The notes below the pieces were generated by a model that worked only from the letters and a program-made list of their open reading frames with translations, was not told the DNA's origin and did no database searches. Source: Chloroflexota bacterium (GTDB taxonomy: Bacteria > Chloroflexota > Anaerolineae > 4572-78 > J111). Taken from it: a stretch of 64,000 nucleotides of DNA. The position numbers and the translations under genes were made by a program. Location of the stretch: positions 1 through 64,000 of the forward strand of contig BOKF01000018.1 of assembly GCA_016860845.1 (NCBI GenBank), in the 5' to 3' direction. This document shows positions 1-9,600 of the stretch, one piece after another (the stretch's first letter is position 1; each line of letters begins with the position of its first letter).

Positions 1-1
1 G

Positions 2-61
2 ACGTGGACGGGCAACCACTTGGGGCGGGGTGGGGCTGATTTCGGTCTGCTCCTCGCCTAA
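2..61 (+). CDS. possible 3' end of an upstream phage gene (partial)
   Basis: The first bases are open in all three forward frames. Frame 2 gives 19 residues ending GADFGLLLA before TAA at 59-61, and frame 1 ends at TGA 37-39. One of these is probably the C-terminus of the gene upstream of the tail tube, but nothing identifies it. The remaining bases up to 152 hold only a leader with a ribosome binding site (AAGGAG) for the next gene. Confidence 0.25.
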   Translation, partial: TWTGNHLGRGGADFGLLLA

Positions 62-152
62 AAACCAAGGGGGGGTAGGGGAAATTTTTTACTCCTGCCC
101 TCTCTTACCAAACTCCGAACGATCACCTACTATCGAAAAGGAGTCATAAACT

Positions 153-1265
153 ATGAGCATCACCTCTCAAGGCGGGGTTTTTGGTCTCGCCTTTCAGCTC
201 AACGGTCTCAAGGGGCAAGCCGCCAGCACCTCTTGGTATCGCTACAAAACACTGGCGGCCAATCTCGGCCCCATCGTCAACGAACAGATGAGCCGGCCCG
301 AAATGGGTGGCAACAACAACCCGACCGGCCTCTACCTGTCCAGCGCCGGTTACGGCGGCTCGGTCAGCCTGCAACCCCGGCTTGAGGGTGACTTCGGTTG
401 GATTCTGCTGGCCGCTGCCGGCGGCGTGGCCTCTGTCCCCGACACCCCCGGTTCCGGCGTCAACCAGCACACCTTTAGCCAGGCCCTGGCCGCGGCCGGT
501 GGCTCTCGCTTCCTGCCCTTCTTCCAGGCCCGGCGCTTGATCCCCGGCCTAAACGCCGCGGCGGCCGTGGGCGAGATCGGCATTGATTGCGTCCTGAGCG
601 CCCTCAGCTTCTCCCTGGCCCCCGGCCAGCCGGTCCAGGCGGAAATGTCCATCCAGGGCCGCGAGCCTCGGCTGAGCACGACCGGCGCGCCGGCCAGTGG
701 TTGGACCTGGAGCGATATCGCCGAGGATTTTGACAGCGTGCCGATGCCTATGAAGGCCGGCGGGCTGACCATCGCCGACTTGAACAGCAACAATCCGCTG
801 CCCCTGACCGGCGCGCGGGTCACGCTGCAAAACGACACCACCTCCTTCGACGAAGAAGCGATCATCAACAGCTACTACGCCGAGGATTTCACCCCCAAGA
901 TGCGCAGCCTGACCTTTGAAGCGACCTACAAGTGGAAAGACGCCGAACTGTACCGCTACGCCTACAACGGCGGCGACCTGGCTTCAGCCGTGATCAACCC
1001 CTGTCTGAGCTATAAGAACACGGTCCTGACCGTCGAATCGCCCTGCGACATTGACCCCGGCACGATTGACTTCCCCTGGAAGCTGCAGATCGTGGCCCCC
1101 AAGGTCCGCTGGCGCATGCAAGGCCCGCCCCAGTTGACCGGCGATGAACTGGTCCAGCTTCAGCTCGTGGGTACGGCCATCGAAGCCGACAGCGGCGATC
1201 CGGAAGATTACTTCCAGTTCATCCTCGACAACGAAGTAGCCGGCTATGCCATCCCGGTTGCTTAA
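153..1265 (+). CDS. phage major tail (tail tube) protein, probable
   Basis: This 370-aa protein starts at ATG 153 behind AAAAGGAGTC. It is soluble, rich in Gly and beta-formers, and has no signal peptide or membrane segment. It reads as a beta-sandwich structural protein. It stands directly before a tail-assembly-chaperone pair and a giant tape-measure gene, which is the conserved position of the tail tube protein in long-tailed phages. It would polymerise into the tail tube around the tape measure. The assignment rests mainly on synteny; no invariant motif was recognised. Its 3' end overlaps a possible 48-codon reading frame by 20 bases. Confidence 0.6.
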   Translation: MSITSQGGVFGLAFQLNGLKGQAASTSWYRYKTLAANLGPIVNEQMSRPEMGGNNNPTGLYLSSAGYGGSVSLQPRLEGDFGWILLAAAGGVASVPDTPGSGVNQHTFSQALAAAGGSRFLPFFQARRLIPGLNAAAAVGEIGIDCVLSALSFSLAPGQPVQAEMSIQGREPRLSTTGAPASGWTWSDIAEDFDSVPMPMKAGGLTIADLNSNNPLPLTGARVTLQNDTTSFDEEAIINSYYAEDFTPKMRSLTFEATYKWKDAELYRYAYNGGDLASAVINPCLSYKNTVLTVESPCDIDPGTIDFPWKLQIVAPKVRWRMQGPPQLTGDELVQLQLVGTAIEADSGDPEDYFQFILDNEVAGYAIPVA

Positions 1266-1392
1266 GCACCTGGTTTGGCTGATCAAGTTCTATCACCGGA
1301 TTTACATTAACCTCTGGCTGCGCTGGCGCGGGTATCGCCCCGTGCCAGCCGCTGAGTACGTCCGGCTGATCGAGAAGGGGGACAGGGATTAG
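1246..1392 (+). CDS. possible small basic aromatic protein (48 aa)
   Basis: ATG at 1246 lies inside the end of the tail tube gene and opens a 48-codon frame ending TAG 1390-1392. The product begins MPSRLLKHLVWLIKFYHR, is rich in Trp, Tyr, Arg and Leu, and ends in acidic/basic residues (IEKGDRD). It could be a small amphipathic or membrane-associated phage protein. Translational coupling through the 20-base overlap is conceivable. No family is recognised, and it may be chance. Confidence 0.3.
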   Translation: MPSRLLKHLVWLIKFYHRIYINLWLRWRGYRPVPAAEYVRLIEKGDRD

Positions 1393-1470
1393 GGGTCAGG
1401 CTGCCGCTCGGCGCGGTTTTCCCCAATTGGGGAATCCCTGACACCCGACCCCCAACCCCTAACCCCTGGA
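1382..1470. repeat. imperfect inverted repeat around a 16-bp palindrome
   Basis: GGGATTAGGGGTCAGG on the left is mirrored by CCTGACACCCGACCCCCAACCCCTAACCCC on the right, with the palindrome TTCCCCAATTGGGGAA (1419-1434) between them. It fills the gap between tail tube and chaperone genes. It looks like a REP-type element. It could form a hairpin in the tail mRNA and reduce read-through after the highly expressed tube gene, which is inference. Confidence 0.55.
1419..1434. repeat. palindrome TTCCCCAATTGGGGAA, copy 1
   Basis: Perfect 16-bp palindrome, one of four identical copies in the prophage (others at 14074, 24872 and 27242). None was seen in the host part. Confidence 0.8.
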
Positions 1471-1557
1471 TTTTCAAACCCTTTAGTGATTTGATGGAGG
1501 GCGACAGGGATTTCCTGTTGCCCTTTGATTTTCTTATCACGAAAGGATTTACCAGCA

Positions 1558-2052
1558 ATGCCCAAGTTAATCACCCCGACCGAGAAAGAGTTCAGCCTGA
1601 TCGTAGACTCTCGTTACGCTGAGCGCCAGGTCACCGCCGACGATCCCATCGTCGTCAAGTTCAAGCAGGCGACCGAATCGACCAATCTGCGCCGGCAGGA
1701 GTATCTGGCCCGGCCCATCAAACGAATGTGGGAAAAGGACCAGGACGGCGGCGACCAGTACCGCGAGGAATTTCAACTGACTTCCTTCGGCAAGCGCATG
1801 GCCGTGGACGTGTTTTTGACCATGACGAGCTGCAACATCACCGACGAGGCCGGTAAAGCCATCTTCACTGGCAAGGAGCAGACCTTCGAGGCGTTCCTGG
1901 CCAAGTGGGGCCGGCTCTGGTCCGAATGGGCGGAGACGATCTACGGCGCGTGTCTGAAGGTCAACCCCGCCTGGGGCTTCGGCGGCGTGGACGAAAATGA
2001 GGACGACGAACCCCTGACCTTGGGGGAAGAAGATGCCGGCGTGGCGGCGTAA
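1558..2052 (+). CDS. phage tail assembly chaperone, short (gpG-like) form
   Basis: A 164-aa acidic-tailed protein begins MPKLITPTEKEFSLIV. ATG 1558 is preferred over an upstream in-frame start at 1525 because GAAAGGA lies about 11 bases upstream of it. It lies between the tail tube and tape-measure genes, where siphophages encode a chaperone that coats the tape measure and recruits tube protein (lambda gpG/gpGT arrangement). The sequence near the stop supports this: a second open frame without its own start continues in the -1 frame. The C-terminal DENEDDEP stretch is acidic. Family assignment is from synteny and frame structure, not from a recognised motif. Confidence 0.65.
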   Translation: MPKLITPTEKEFSLIVDSRYAERQVTADDPIVVKFKQATESTNLRRQEYLARPIKRMWEKDQDGGDQYREEFQLTSFGKRMAVDVFLTMTSCNITDEAGKAIFTGKEQTFEAFLAKWGRLWSEWAETIYGACLKVNPAWGFGGVDENEDDEPLTLGEEDAGVAA

Positions 2053-2363
2053 TTATCCACGCGGAATTTAATCAAAAACTAAAAGATTTCAGGGACCAGG
2101 TAAAGGCCCTGGAGCGCACCACCGATCCGGCGGTACGCCAGGGCCTGCCGGTCCCGTATGAGGTCATCCTCTACTACGAGTGCGAGCGGCGTCACGTCCT
2201 GCCTTTCCAGGGCAGCCTGATGGACCAGCCGCATATCCTGCTGCTGTGCTTTCGGATCATCGAGGATGAAGCGGCCCAGGCCGAAGCCGAGCGGCGCAAG
2301 CTGGCCGAGATTAACCGCCAACAGGCCGAGATGTTTGCCAAACAAGAAGGAACAGCCCGTTGA
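2001..2363 (+). CDS. tail assembly chaperone -1 frameshift extension (gpT-like)
   Basis: The frame one base behind the chaperone frame is closed by TGA at 1998-2000 and then open to TGA 2361-2363. It encodes a convincing helical, charged segment (LKDFRDQVKALERTTDPAVR, later RRKLAEINRQQAEMF). No good start codon or ribosome binding site opens it, so a -1 slip between 2001 and 2052 would fuse it to the short form. The fusion would have about 268 aa; 1558 to 2363 plus one base is a multiple of three. The best slip candidate is the G-run GGGGGAA at 2022-2028. This is the classic two-product tail chaperone layout. The exact slip site is not certain. Confidence 0.7.
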   Translation, partial: GRRTPDLGGRRCRRGGVIIHAEFNQKLKDFRDQVKALERTTDPAVRQGLPVPYEVILYYECERRHVLPFQGSLMDQPHILLLCFRIIEDEAAQAEAERRKLAEINRQQAEMFAKQEGTAR

Positions 2364-2640
2364 GTGAGGTTCAGCCAGGCACTGGTAGCCCGCCCCGCCG
2401 GAATATTGAGAACTGACCGCTGGCCGGTGTGGGGATGGCAGCGGTGGCGGAACTGATGAACCCAGCGGCCGCCGATATGCCACGTTCCCATGTACTGCCA
2501 GCGTTCACCGCTGCGTTCATCGAGCGCATCCGGCCCACCGGGGAGCGCCTGCCAGGCTCGTTCCAAATCGGAGTGGCCGGCTTTGAGAAACTTATGTGGT
2601 TTTGATTGGTAGAGATGCATTTTGTAGCTCCTGGAGAAGA
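2364..2640. other. region without a confident gene between chaperone and TA cassette
   Basis: Two weak candidates overlap here. On the plus strand a 56-codon frame runs 2435-2605 (starts MAAVAELMNP, ends FEKLMWF). On the minus strand a frame starting at 2620 encodes QYMGTWHIGGRWVHQFRHRC, which looks protein-like but then runs antisense through the frameshift extension. Neither has a strong ribosome binding site. It may be the remnant of a gene disrupted when the toxin-antitoxin cassette arrived. Confidence 0.3.
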
Positions 2641-2649
2641 AATAAAAAA

Positions 2650-2676
2650 AGCTCCCTGAACGTTCAGGGAGCTTTT
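2650..2676. terminator. bidirectional terminator
   Basis: AGCTCCCTGAA (2650-2660) pairs perfectly with TTCAGGGAGCT (2663-2673). It is flanked by a run of A on the left and TTTT on the right, so it can stop transcription both from the tail genes and from the leftward toxin-antitoxin genes. Confidence 0.8.
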
Positions 2677-2713
2677 GATTCCACGTGGAAATTAAAATGG
2701 GAGTCTGCTTTCG

Positions 2714-2950
2714 TTACTCCTCTAGCTCAATTTCTTCTTGTTTACGCCGAGCAAAATCTTCGCTTGAGGTTGGGACAAAGTGATATTTGCCCATAATGGC
2801 AGAAGGATCTTGTCGTGTTTGCTCGGCCCCAATCTTTTCTAACAGAGCCAGGATTTCCTGCCAAACGGCTAAATCAAGCACGATGGCTTTGCGGTTGCCC
2901 TCGGCGTCGGTCAGATATTGAGCTGATGCTAAGATTTCAGCCAGGTTCAT
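2714..2950 (-). CDS. small antitoxin-like protein (Phd/RelB-like), third gene of the hic cassette
   Basis: A 78-aa acidic protein beginning MNLAEILASAQYLTDAEGNR, with the central segment KAIVLDLAVWQEILALLEKI and a C-terminus rich in Glu (QEEIELEE). This pattern of a short strand-forming N-terminus, 'TD..G.RKAVVLDL..W' and an amphipathic helix is typical of small Phd/RelB-like antitoxin-family proteins in Chloroflexota and Cyanobacteria. It lies 15 bases after hicA on the same strand and shares its terminator. It could be an orphan antitoxin or an accessory regulator. No partner toxin other than HicA is adjacent. Confidence 0.6.
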   Translation of the reverse strand: MNLAEILASAQYLTDAEGNRKAIVLDLAVWQEILALLEKIGAEQTRQDPSAIMGKYHFVPTSSEDFARRKQEEIELEE

Positions 2951-2965
2951 TGGTCACGCCTTTGC

Positions 2966-3181
2966 TCATTTGATCGGCCCAAATTCCTCTCGACTGATCC
3001 CCAATTGCCGGATAATCGCGCGTACTGTGCCTGGCCTCAAATCCTTGTGACCCCAATCAGGAATAGGGGCAGATTGCCCTGTCGCCGGATTGCGCCATTT
3101 TCGGTGTGAACCGCTGCTGCGTCGAGGTACTTCTTGACAACCTAACTCTTGCAACTTGCGGGCCAATTCGGAATATTTCAT
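2966..3181 (-). CDS. hicA: HicA-type mRNA interferase toxin
   Basis: A 71-aa protein of usual HicA (YcfA-like) length. It starts MKYSELARKLQELGC and contains SSGSHRKW with the conserved catalytic His at residue 26. It then has PIPDWGHKDLRPGTVRAIIRQLGIS, the usual second half of the dsRBD-like fold. HicA toxins bind and cleave mRNA. The start ATG overlaps the stop of the hicB gene by four bases (ATGA), so the pair is translationally coupled with the antitoxin first. Confidence 0.88.
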   Translation of the reverse strand: MKYSELARKLQELGCQEVPRRSSGSHRKWRNPATGQSAPIPDWGHKDLRPGTVRAIIRQLGISREEFGPIK

Positions 3182-3438
3182 ACTGCGATTGGCACCAATG
3201 TTTCGGTATATAGGAGGCTGTCTGGTGTTGCCACCACTGGCCCTAAAATAGCCGGTAAAGGACGGCCTTCATCTTCATAAATTTCAAGGACCACCGCCAA
3301 AGCGTCACTCACATTAGGTCCAACATCAGCCAATGTGTCAGCCTCGGTGATGAGTTCCGGTAACAAAGGGCAGGTAATGGTATATCCCCCTTCTGGTTGT
3401 GGTTCCAGCACCAGGGGTAACTTGTAAATTTGTTCCAT
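3178..3438 (-). CDS. hicB: HicB-type antitoxin
   Basis: An 86-aa protein starting MEQIYKLPLVLEPQPEGGYT, with CPLLPELITEADTLADVGPNVSDAL. This is the partially degraded RNase-H-like HicB fold (hydrophobic strand, 'EGGY.v.cP.lpe..t.gdt..ea'). ATG 3438 was chosen over two upstream ATGs because AAGGAGA lies six bases before it. There is no clear DNA-binding tail after residue 75, so autoregulation would need the complex. It is the first gene of the leftward cassette and neutralises HicA. Confidence 0.85.
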   Translation of the reverse strand: MEQIYKLPLVLEPQPEGGYTITCPLLPELITEADTLADVGPNVSDALAVVLEIYEDEGRPLPAILGPVVATPDSLLYTETLVPIAV

Positions 3439-3532
3439 GGCATCTCCTTCGTTCATCATCCTCTCGATGAAGAATGGTAGATATTTTCCTTTCCCATTAG
3501 TGTAGCATAAAAGCCCTGCTTTGAAAACGTAC

Positions 3533-3560
3533 GCTCCCTGGCAAACCGGGGAGCTTCTTT
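3533..3560 (+). terminator. hairpin resembling the terminator at 2650
   Basis: GCTCCCTGG (3533-3541) pairs with CCGGGGAGC (3546-3554), followed by TTCTTTATTT. Its arm GCTCCCTG is the same word as in the 2650 terminator, so the two hairpins bracket the hic cassette. Confidence 0.55.
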
Positions 3561-3656
3561 ATTTCCGTCTGGAAAAGCGTGGCGTTTCAGCCCTTTTTGT
3601 GGTTTGCTGGAAGCTGGGCAAGTTGCGCCTAAGACTCTTTCAGACAGGATTTGATT

Positions 3657-6600
3657 GTGCCGACCCTCAAAGATTGGCTCGTAACCGACTCCGATACGCC
3701 CCCACCTTTCAGCCTCGATGTCGAAGATGTCAGTGTGGATCGCCGGCAGATGCGCTCACTCTTATCGAGCCAGGCCGCGCCTGAATCGGTGCAGGAGTTG
3801 ACCCCGCTCCAGATCGCCCGCGCCTACGAGCGCAGCGGCAACAAACCCAGCCAGATTCACCGGCTGATTAAAAGCGGCGTTCCCCTGCCTCGCCTGGCTA
3901 CTGCGTTGGGCATGAATCCGGAGACGGTGCGCGGCATCTACCAGCGGGAGGAAGCGCAGCGCCTGCAGCGCAGCGGCCTCTCCTTTGCCGAGATCGGCCA
4001 GAAGCTGGGCGTCTCCGAGGCTGAGGCGCGCATGACCTTCGCCCGCGGCCACGTCCAGCGGTACGGGGCGAACCCGGCGGTGCAGTACAGGCAGAAAGCA
4101 GGCCGGGCCTTCCCCGCCGGCGTATTTGAACAGCCGACCTATCAAAGCTCGACCAACCGCGACAGCGCCTCCCTGACCGGCCTCCTGGACAAGCTGCGCC
4201 AGCAGCTCGGCTCGCAAGGTTTCCAGGTGGAAACAACTTTTGAGGCCGACCCGCTTGGCGGGCGCCACGTCGTCCGGATCAAGCAAAATAATGAATACAT
4301 CGGCCAGCCTTTCCGGCTGACGGCCACGCCCAGCGGCGTTCCTTTAATCAGCAAAACCGGCAAATCGGCCGGCGGCTACCGCCTGACCTACCAGGGCCAG
4401 GGGATTCCCCTCGGCCAGCGCCTGGGCAATGCGGTCCTGCAAATGGCTGCTAACCACCAGGCCCAAAAATCCAGCCGCGGCGCTTCAGGCGACGACGCTT
4501 TGGAGTACCCGCAGGGGTACGATTACGCCCCGCCGATCTGGGACGAGCCGCCGCCGAGCTATGACGATGCGCCCTCGATGGATATGTTCGGCGACGACGA
4601 GGGCTACGTGCCGGAACTGCCGGCCTGGATGAAAGACGAGCCGGGCCAGATCCCGACCGGACCGCCCCCCTTCGGGGAGAGTCGGCCCAATGGGTCCTCC
4701 CAAGGGTCGCCGGGCAATGCCAGGGGCAAGCTCAACGTCCTGGATCTGCTGGAGATGGACAGCCGGGAGAATAAAAACAAGTGGCGGCAGATCAACGCTG
4801 GCGACTATCTGCGCCTGTCCCGCGCCGGCCAGTTCCGCGAGGACTATGCCGAGGGCATCGCCAGGGATGAGTTTGGCCAGTGGGCTTACCCGCCGGAGTT
4901 GAGCGAGGGCAGTTACCCGCATACGCCGGTCGTCAGCAAAGGCACGGTTTACCCGCTCGAAGCCCGCAACTCCATCGCCGGTAACATCGAGCTGGAAAAT
5001 GGCCGTCAGTGGGGCAGCCAGAAGGGCCTGGGCAAGCAGATGAAGCGCGATGAGCTGTCGCTGACCCGCAAATACTGGCAGGCCGGCCCAGCCCTGGGCG
5101 TGGCTTACTCCGAAACGCCGCAGCACATTTTAGGCCAGCGCGCCACCGAACCGGAAACGGCCCACATCGCCAAAGCCTTCATTCTGGACAAAGGCGGGAT
5201 CATCCCCGAAGGCCAGATGTGGAAAGACACCAGCTACGCCCCCTGGGTCTTTGGCTCGTTCGAGCAGAATCCGGAGAAATTCGAGCTGCGCTTCGACCCC
5301 AACTATTCGGAGGAGGAAGTGCTCAAGGCGGCTGGGCTGCTCGGTCCGGACGGCAAGTTCAGACCGAGGATGCTCAAGCAGGGCCAGAGCAAGATCGCCG
5401 CGCCTAACGGTTTCCGCAAGGAACTGCTCGGCAACAACGAGGCCGGGGTCATCAACGGCTACGAGATCGTGGACACGCTCAATGAGCGCGGGGATGCGAT
5501 CAAGGCGCTGCGGCTCAAGGGCTACTTTGGCAACCGGCCCAACGTCGTCTCCGCGATGAAATTGGAGGGCTGGAAGAATCTGGCCCAGGACAAGAACATC
5601 CGGCGGGACATGGGCCTGGACTATGACCTGATCATGAACAAGCCCTCAGATACGGTCGTCGCCAATATCTCCATGCTCAACGCCCTGCCGCGGGAGGAAT
5701 TTGAAGGCTTGTGGCGCGAAGTTCACGGTGAAACGCCGGCCCCTGGCCGGACCGGCTCGCTGGAGAGCGTCGAGGCTCTGGCCAAAGTGTGGCAGCTTTA
5801 CCAGGAGCGCAACCGGCGGACCGAGATCATCCCCGGCCGGGTCTTTGATAAGGACACCCTGGACAACTACCTCAAGGCCGGGATCATCAAGGATGGCAAG
5901 TACGAGGAAGTGGCCCCCTTATTTGAGGGCGCGGAGACAATGTATAAGGCTGACCTGGTGGCCAGCGGTTACATGGCCCCCGTGCGCGCCCGCTTCATCA
6001 CCGACGTGACCAAGCTCGGCCGGGGCAACCTGTCCAACGAAATCCTGCGCTCGGTCGAGCAGAACTTTGGCGGCCTGGGCGAGCACCTGCGCGACCTCGG
6101 TTACGAGGGCCGGGATATCTACAACACCCTCTTTGAAATGCACCGGCTCAACACCAAGCCCGGCTTCAGCGAACACGGCTCGCCGGTGGTGGACTTGATC
6201 GGCGACCTGACCGGCAACAAGGACGTCATTGCCGCCACCCAGGTCCTTTACCAGCAGAAGCTGGCCGAAATCCTGCCGGCCTCGATGCAGGGCATGGCCG
6301 AGACGGATTACAGCGAGGAGCAGCTCAAAGCCTTCAAGAAGCTCCAGAGCGAGGCCGGGGCGCAGGCGATCCGCAGTTATTACAACGACGCGCTCGGCGC
6401 CGATTCGTACATCTTCAAAATGGGCCTGAATAACAAAGAGGCGGCCTACATGGCCAACCCCGACCTGGTGGAACGCTTCGGCTACATTGACGAGGAGACC
6501 AACGAAAAACTAAGCCAGCTCAAGAGCCAGGCCGATTACCAGCTCAAGCGGGTCTGGGAAGCGGTCCAGTCGGGCGACCCGGGCCGGCTCAAGGGAACGT

Positions 6601-9600
6601 TGAACTGGATACTGAAGAAGCAGATGCCCGGCGTCATCCAGAGCCAGGCCGAACTTTTACGCTCGGCCGGCGCGCGCAAGCGCTGGTTTGGGACCTCGGA
6701 CAGCTCAATCCGGACCCACGTCCACGCCTCCGACTACGCCCTGCCGCGCAATGCGATGGCCATGAACTGGGAGGACATTTTCCAGATCACCGGCCTCAAG
6801 CGAACCCGGGCCAACCGGGCCTATCTCAACCGGCTCTCCAGGGCCGGCCAACTGCCCTTTAGCGGCCTGCGCAACCCGGCCTCGGACCCGATTGCCCAGA
6901 CCGGGACCATCCTCAACATGGTCACGCCGGACCTGCTGAAAATGGCCGGGCTGGACATTCCGACGACCGGCCACCCGGTCCTGTTCCACCCGCACCACGT
7001 CCAGGGCCAGGGCGGCGACAACGACTCCGACCAGTCCCAGGTTTACATGGTGATGAAGAAAATGGCCGGCGAGCTGGTCAATGCGTTTGGCCTGAAACCG
7101 AGCAATCCGGACGAGATCACCGGCCGGGCCAGGAGCCACGCCGCCGGCGAATACGGCGATGCGGTCGAGAAGCTCAACGTCACCCCTGAAAAGGCCCGGC
7201 GCAATTTATTAGGCTTTGATCCCAACCAGGGCGACCTGGTGCTGGACGGGACCCCGCGCAGCAGAAAGGAATGGAACGAGGATACCCTGACCGATTACCA
7301 GCTCAACGCCCGCCAGATCGGCCAGGCGTACAACGTCCCCATTCGGGTCGGGGTCAACCTGACCGGCAATCCGGAGGCCCAAAAGCGGGTCAGCCAATAC
7401 GGCGGCTGGCTGTATCAGAACCCACTCGATAAAAAGAACTACCAACCCCATTCGCCGGAAGAAGATTTGTTCAGCTTCTTCACCAGCTTTAACGCCTTCA
7501 CCGGCTCGTTTGCCGCCTCCCGGGCCAAGGATGAAAAGCACGGCACTTACTACAGTTGGCGCAAAAAGTCCGGCTTTGAGACCTACGGCCAATTCGGCGC
7601 GGCCGGGCTGCTGTCCATTTTGAAACGGCTGACCCAGGAGCGCCAAGGGACGCAGGCCCAGATGACGCCGGAGCAGATGGCGGCCATGATGTCCGGCACG
7701 ACCGGCGACATGGACAAGGCGCTCGACTTCATCGCCAACTGGAAGCTGCCGGTCTGGGAGCAGCTCGACAGCAAGGCGGTCAAAAACCTGACCCTGAGCG
7801 AGACGCAGCAAGATGCGCTGGCCCGCTTCGCCGGCGGCGACAGCCCGATGGCCCAGATGATGCGCGGTTACGCGGTCCGCAATGCGATCAAGGCCAGCGG
7901 GCGCATCCAGAAGAAACTGCAAAGCGACATGCTCGACCCGGAGAAACGCGCCGTGGCCGAAACCGGCAAATTCAAGGCCGACTTGCGCGAGTACGTCAAC
8001 GTCCTGCAAAACCAGATGTATAACCGGGGCAAGGGCGTTGGCTCGGACGAGTTCAAGCAGGATTACGAGACCTTCCTGGCCAAACTGGACCTTGACCCGG
8101 CCAGTACCAATTTCTTCACCCTGCTCGAACCGGGCAGCCAGAACAACGACCCGGGCGAGTTTTATCGCTGGTCCGAGGAGAAGCAGCGCCTGTTTTACAA
8201 GATGGCCGGGAAACTGTTCCAGAAACACGTCACCGGCTACGGCTTCGACGCCAAGGGCAACTGGCGCAACCTCGATCCGAGCGTTCCGCGGGCCAACACC
8301 ATGTTCAGCGGCTGGTTCAAGGATTACGACCGCATCCGTGACGTCATGGCGATCAATGCCCGCGAGCGGGAGGAGGATGAACCCGAAAGCTATGTCCCCT
8401 CACTCGACGAGCTGGCCGAGAGCGAAGTCACCGGGCGGCTGGTCCGCGAGAAGCACACCCGCAAGAAAAAGGCGCTGGGCGGCCTGTCCCGCCTCTTTGA
8501 GCAGTACCAGCAGGACAGCGGCTTGAACGGGTCCAGCCAGGTCAATAAGGATTTTGAGGCGTATGTCGCCGGGCGGCGGCCCTGGACCAAAGAGGAGCAG
8601 GAGATGCTGCGCCAGGCCGAACTGGGCCACGAAGAAGCCCGCCGGCTGCGCCGGCAGCGGTTGACTAAGGGCTATGAAGAACCCATGTACTTCGCCGAGG
8701 GCGGGGTGCTGGACCGGGCCACCCGCATCGGCCAAACTCAGTTTGGCCGGCCCATCGTCGCCGGCGAGGCCGGGCGCGAGTACGTCGTGCCGGAAAATAA
8801 GACCCAGGACTTGGGCGGCGGGGTCAAGGTCTTTGATACTGATTCCCTTGGCAAAGGTGCGCCTGACCTTAAGGGGCCAGGAGGCTCAGGCTCAAAACCC
8901 GCTATGCTGGCGAAGGGCGGCATCATTGACTACCAGGCTTACGCTAACGCCCCTACCAGCGACTTCAAGACCGCATTGCTTCAGATAGCTCAAGAATTGA
9001 CCAATGGGGCCTTTACGGGCAGCCTGGACGACGCCAAGGCCATTGTAGGCAAGGCTATCGAAGCCGATATCCAGAAAATGATGGCCAACCCACCTCAAAA
9101 CGGCGGCAAGGGCCTGTACGCGACCGACATCACCGGCCGGGCCACCGACCGGATGAGCCAGGCGCTGGGGCCCAACCCGGCCCCGGCAGACCAGGCGGCC
9201 TGGAACGCTTACCTGGGCGACTACGGTCTTTCGGCTGACTTCCAGCCACTGACCGTGAGCTCCGGCGGGGTGGATGCGGCGACCCGCCAGCAGCTCGCCG
9301 CCAGCGGGACCAGCATGGCCGATTTCCTGAAAGGGATCAGCGCCCAAGTCCAGGGCAAGGCTTTCTCTCACGCCAACTACGGCCATGTTTATGACGCGAT
9401 CCCCGGCTGGTCCAGCCATTGGAATGGCCCTTCGACAGGCTCAGGACACGGCAATCGCCCAGGAGCGACGATCCCGACCTCTCCCCTGTCCGCGACTGGT
9501 GCGGCCACCCTGGCCCGGCTGTCGGGCGCTGACGTTACGCCTCCACCCGGCCCCCCCTTCGGGGACTTCCCAGGGTCGCCGGTAGGGCCACCCACGCCCG

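Noticed and set aside
3521..3784. 87-codon plus-strand frame starting MKTYAPWQTGELLYF
   Set aside because: It runs through the terminator hairpin into another frame of the tape-measure gene and has no ribosome site.
7017..7050. GGDNDSDQ in the tape measure as an EF-hand or dockerin calcium loop
   Set aside because: Position 6 of the loop is Gln, not Gly, and position 12 is Val, not Asp/Glu. The upstream HP spacing fits a polymerase loop better.
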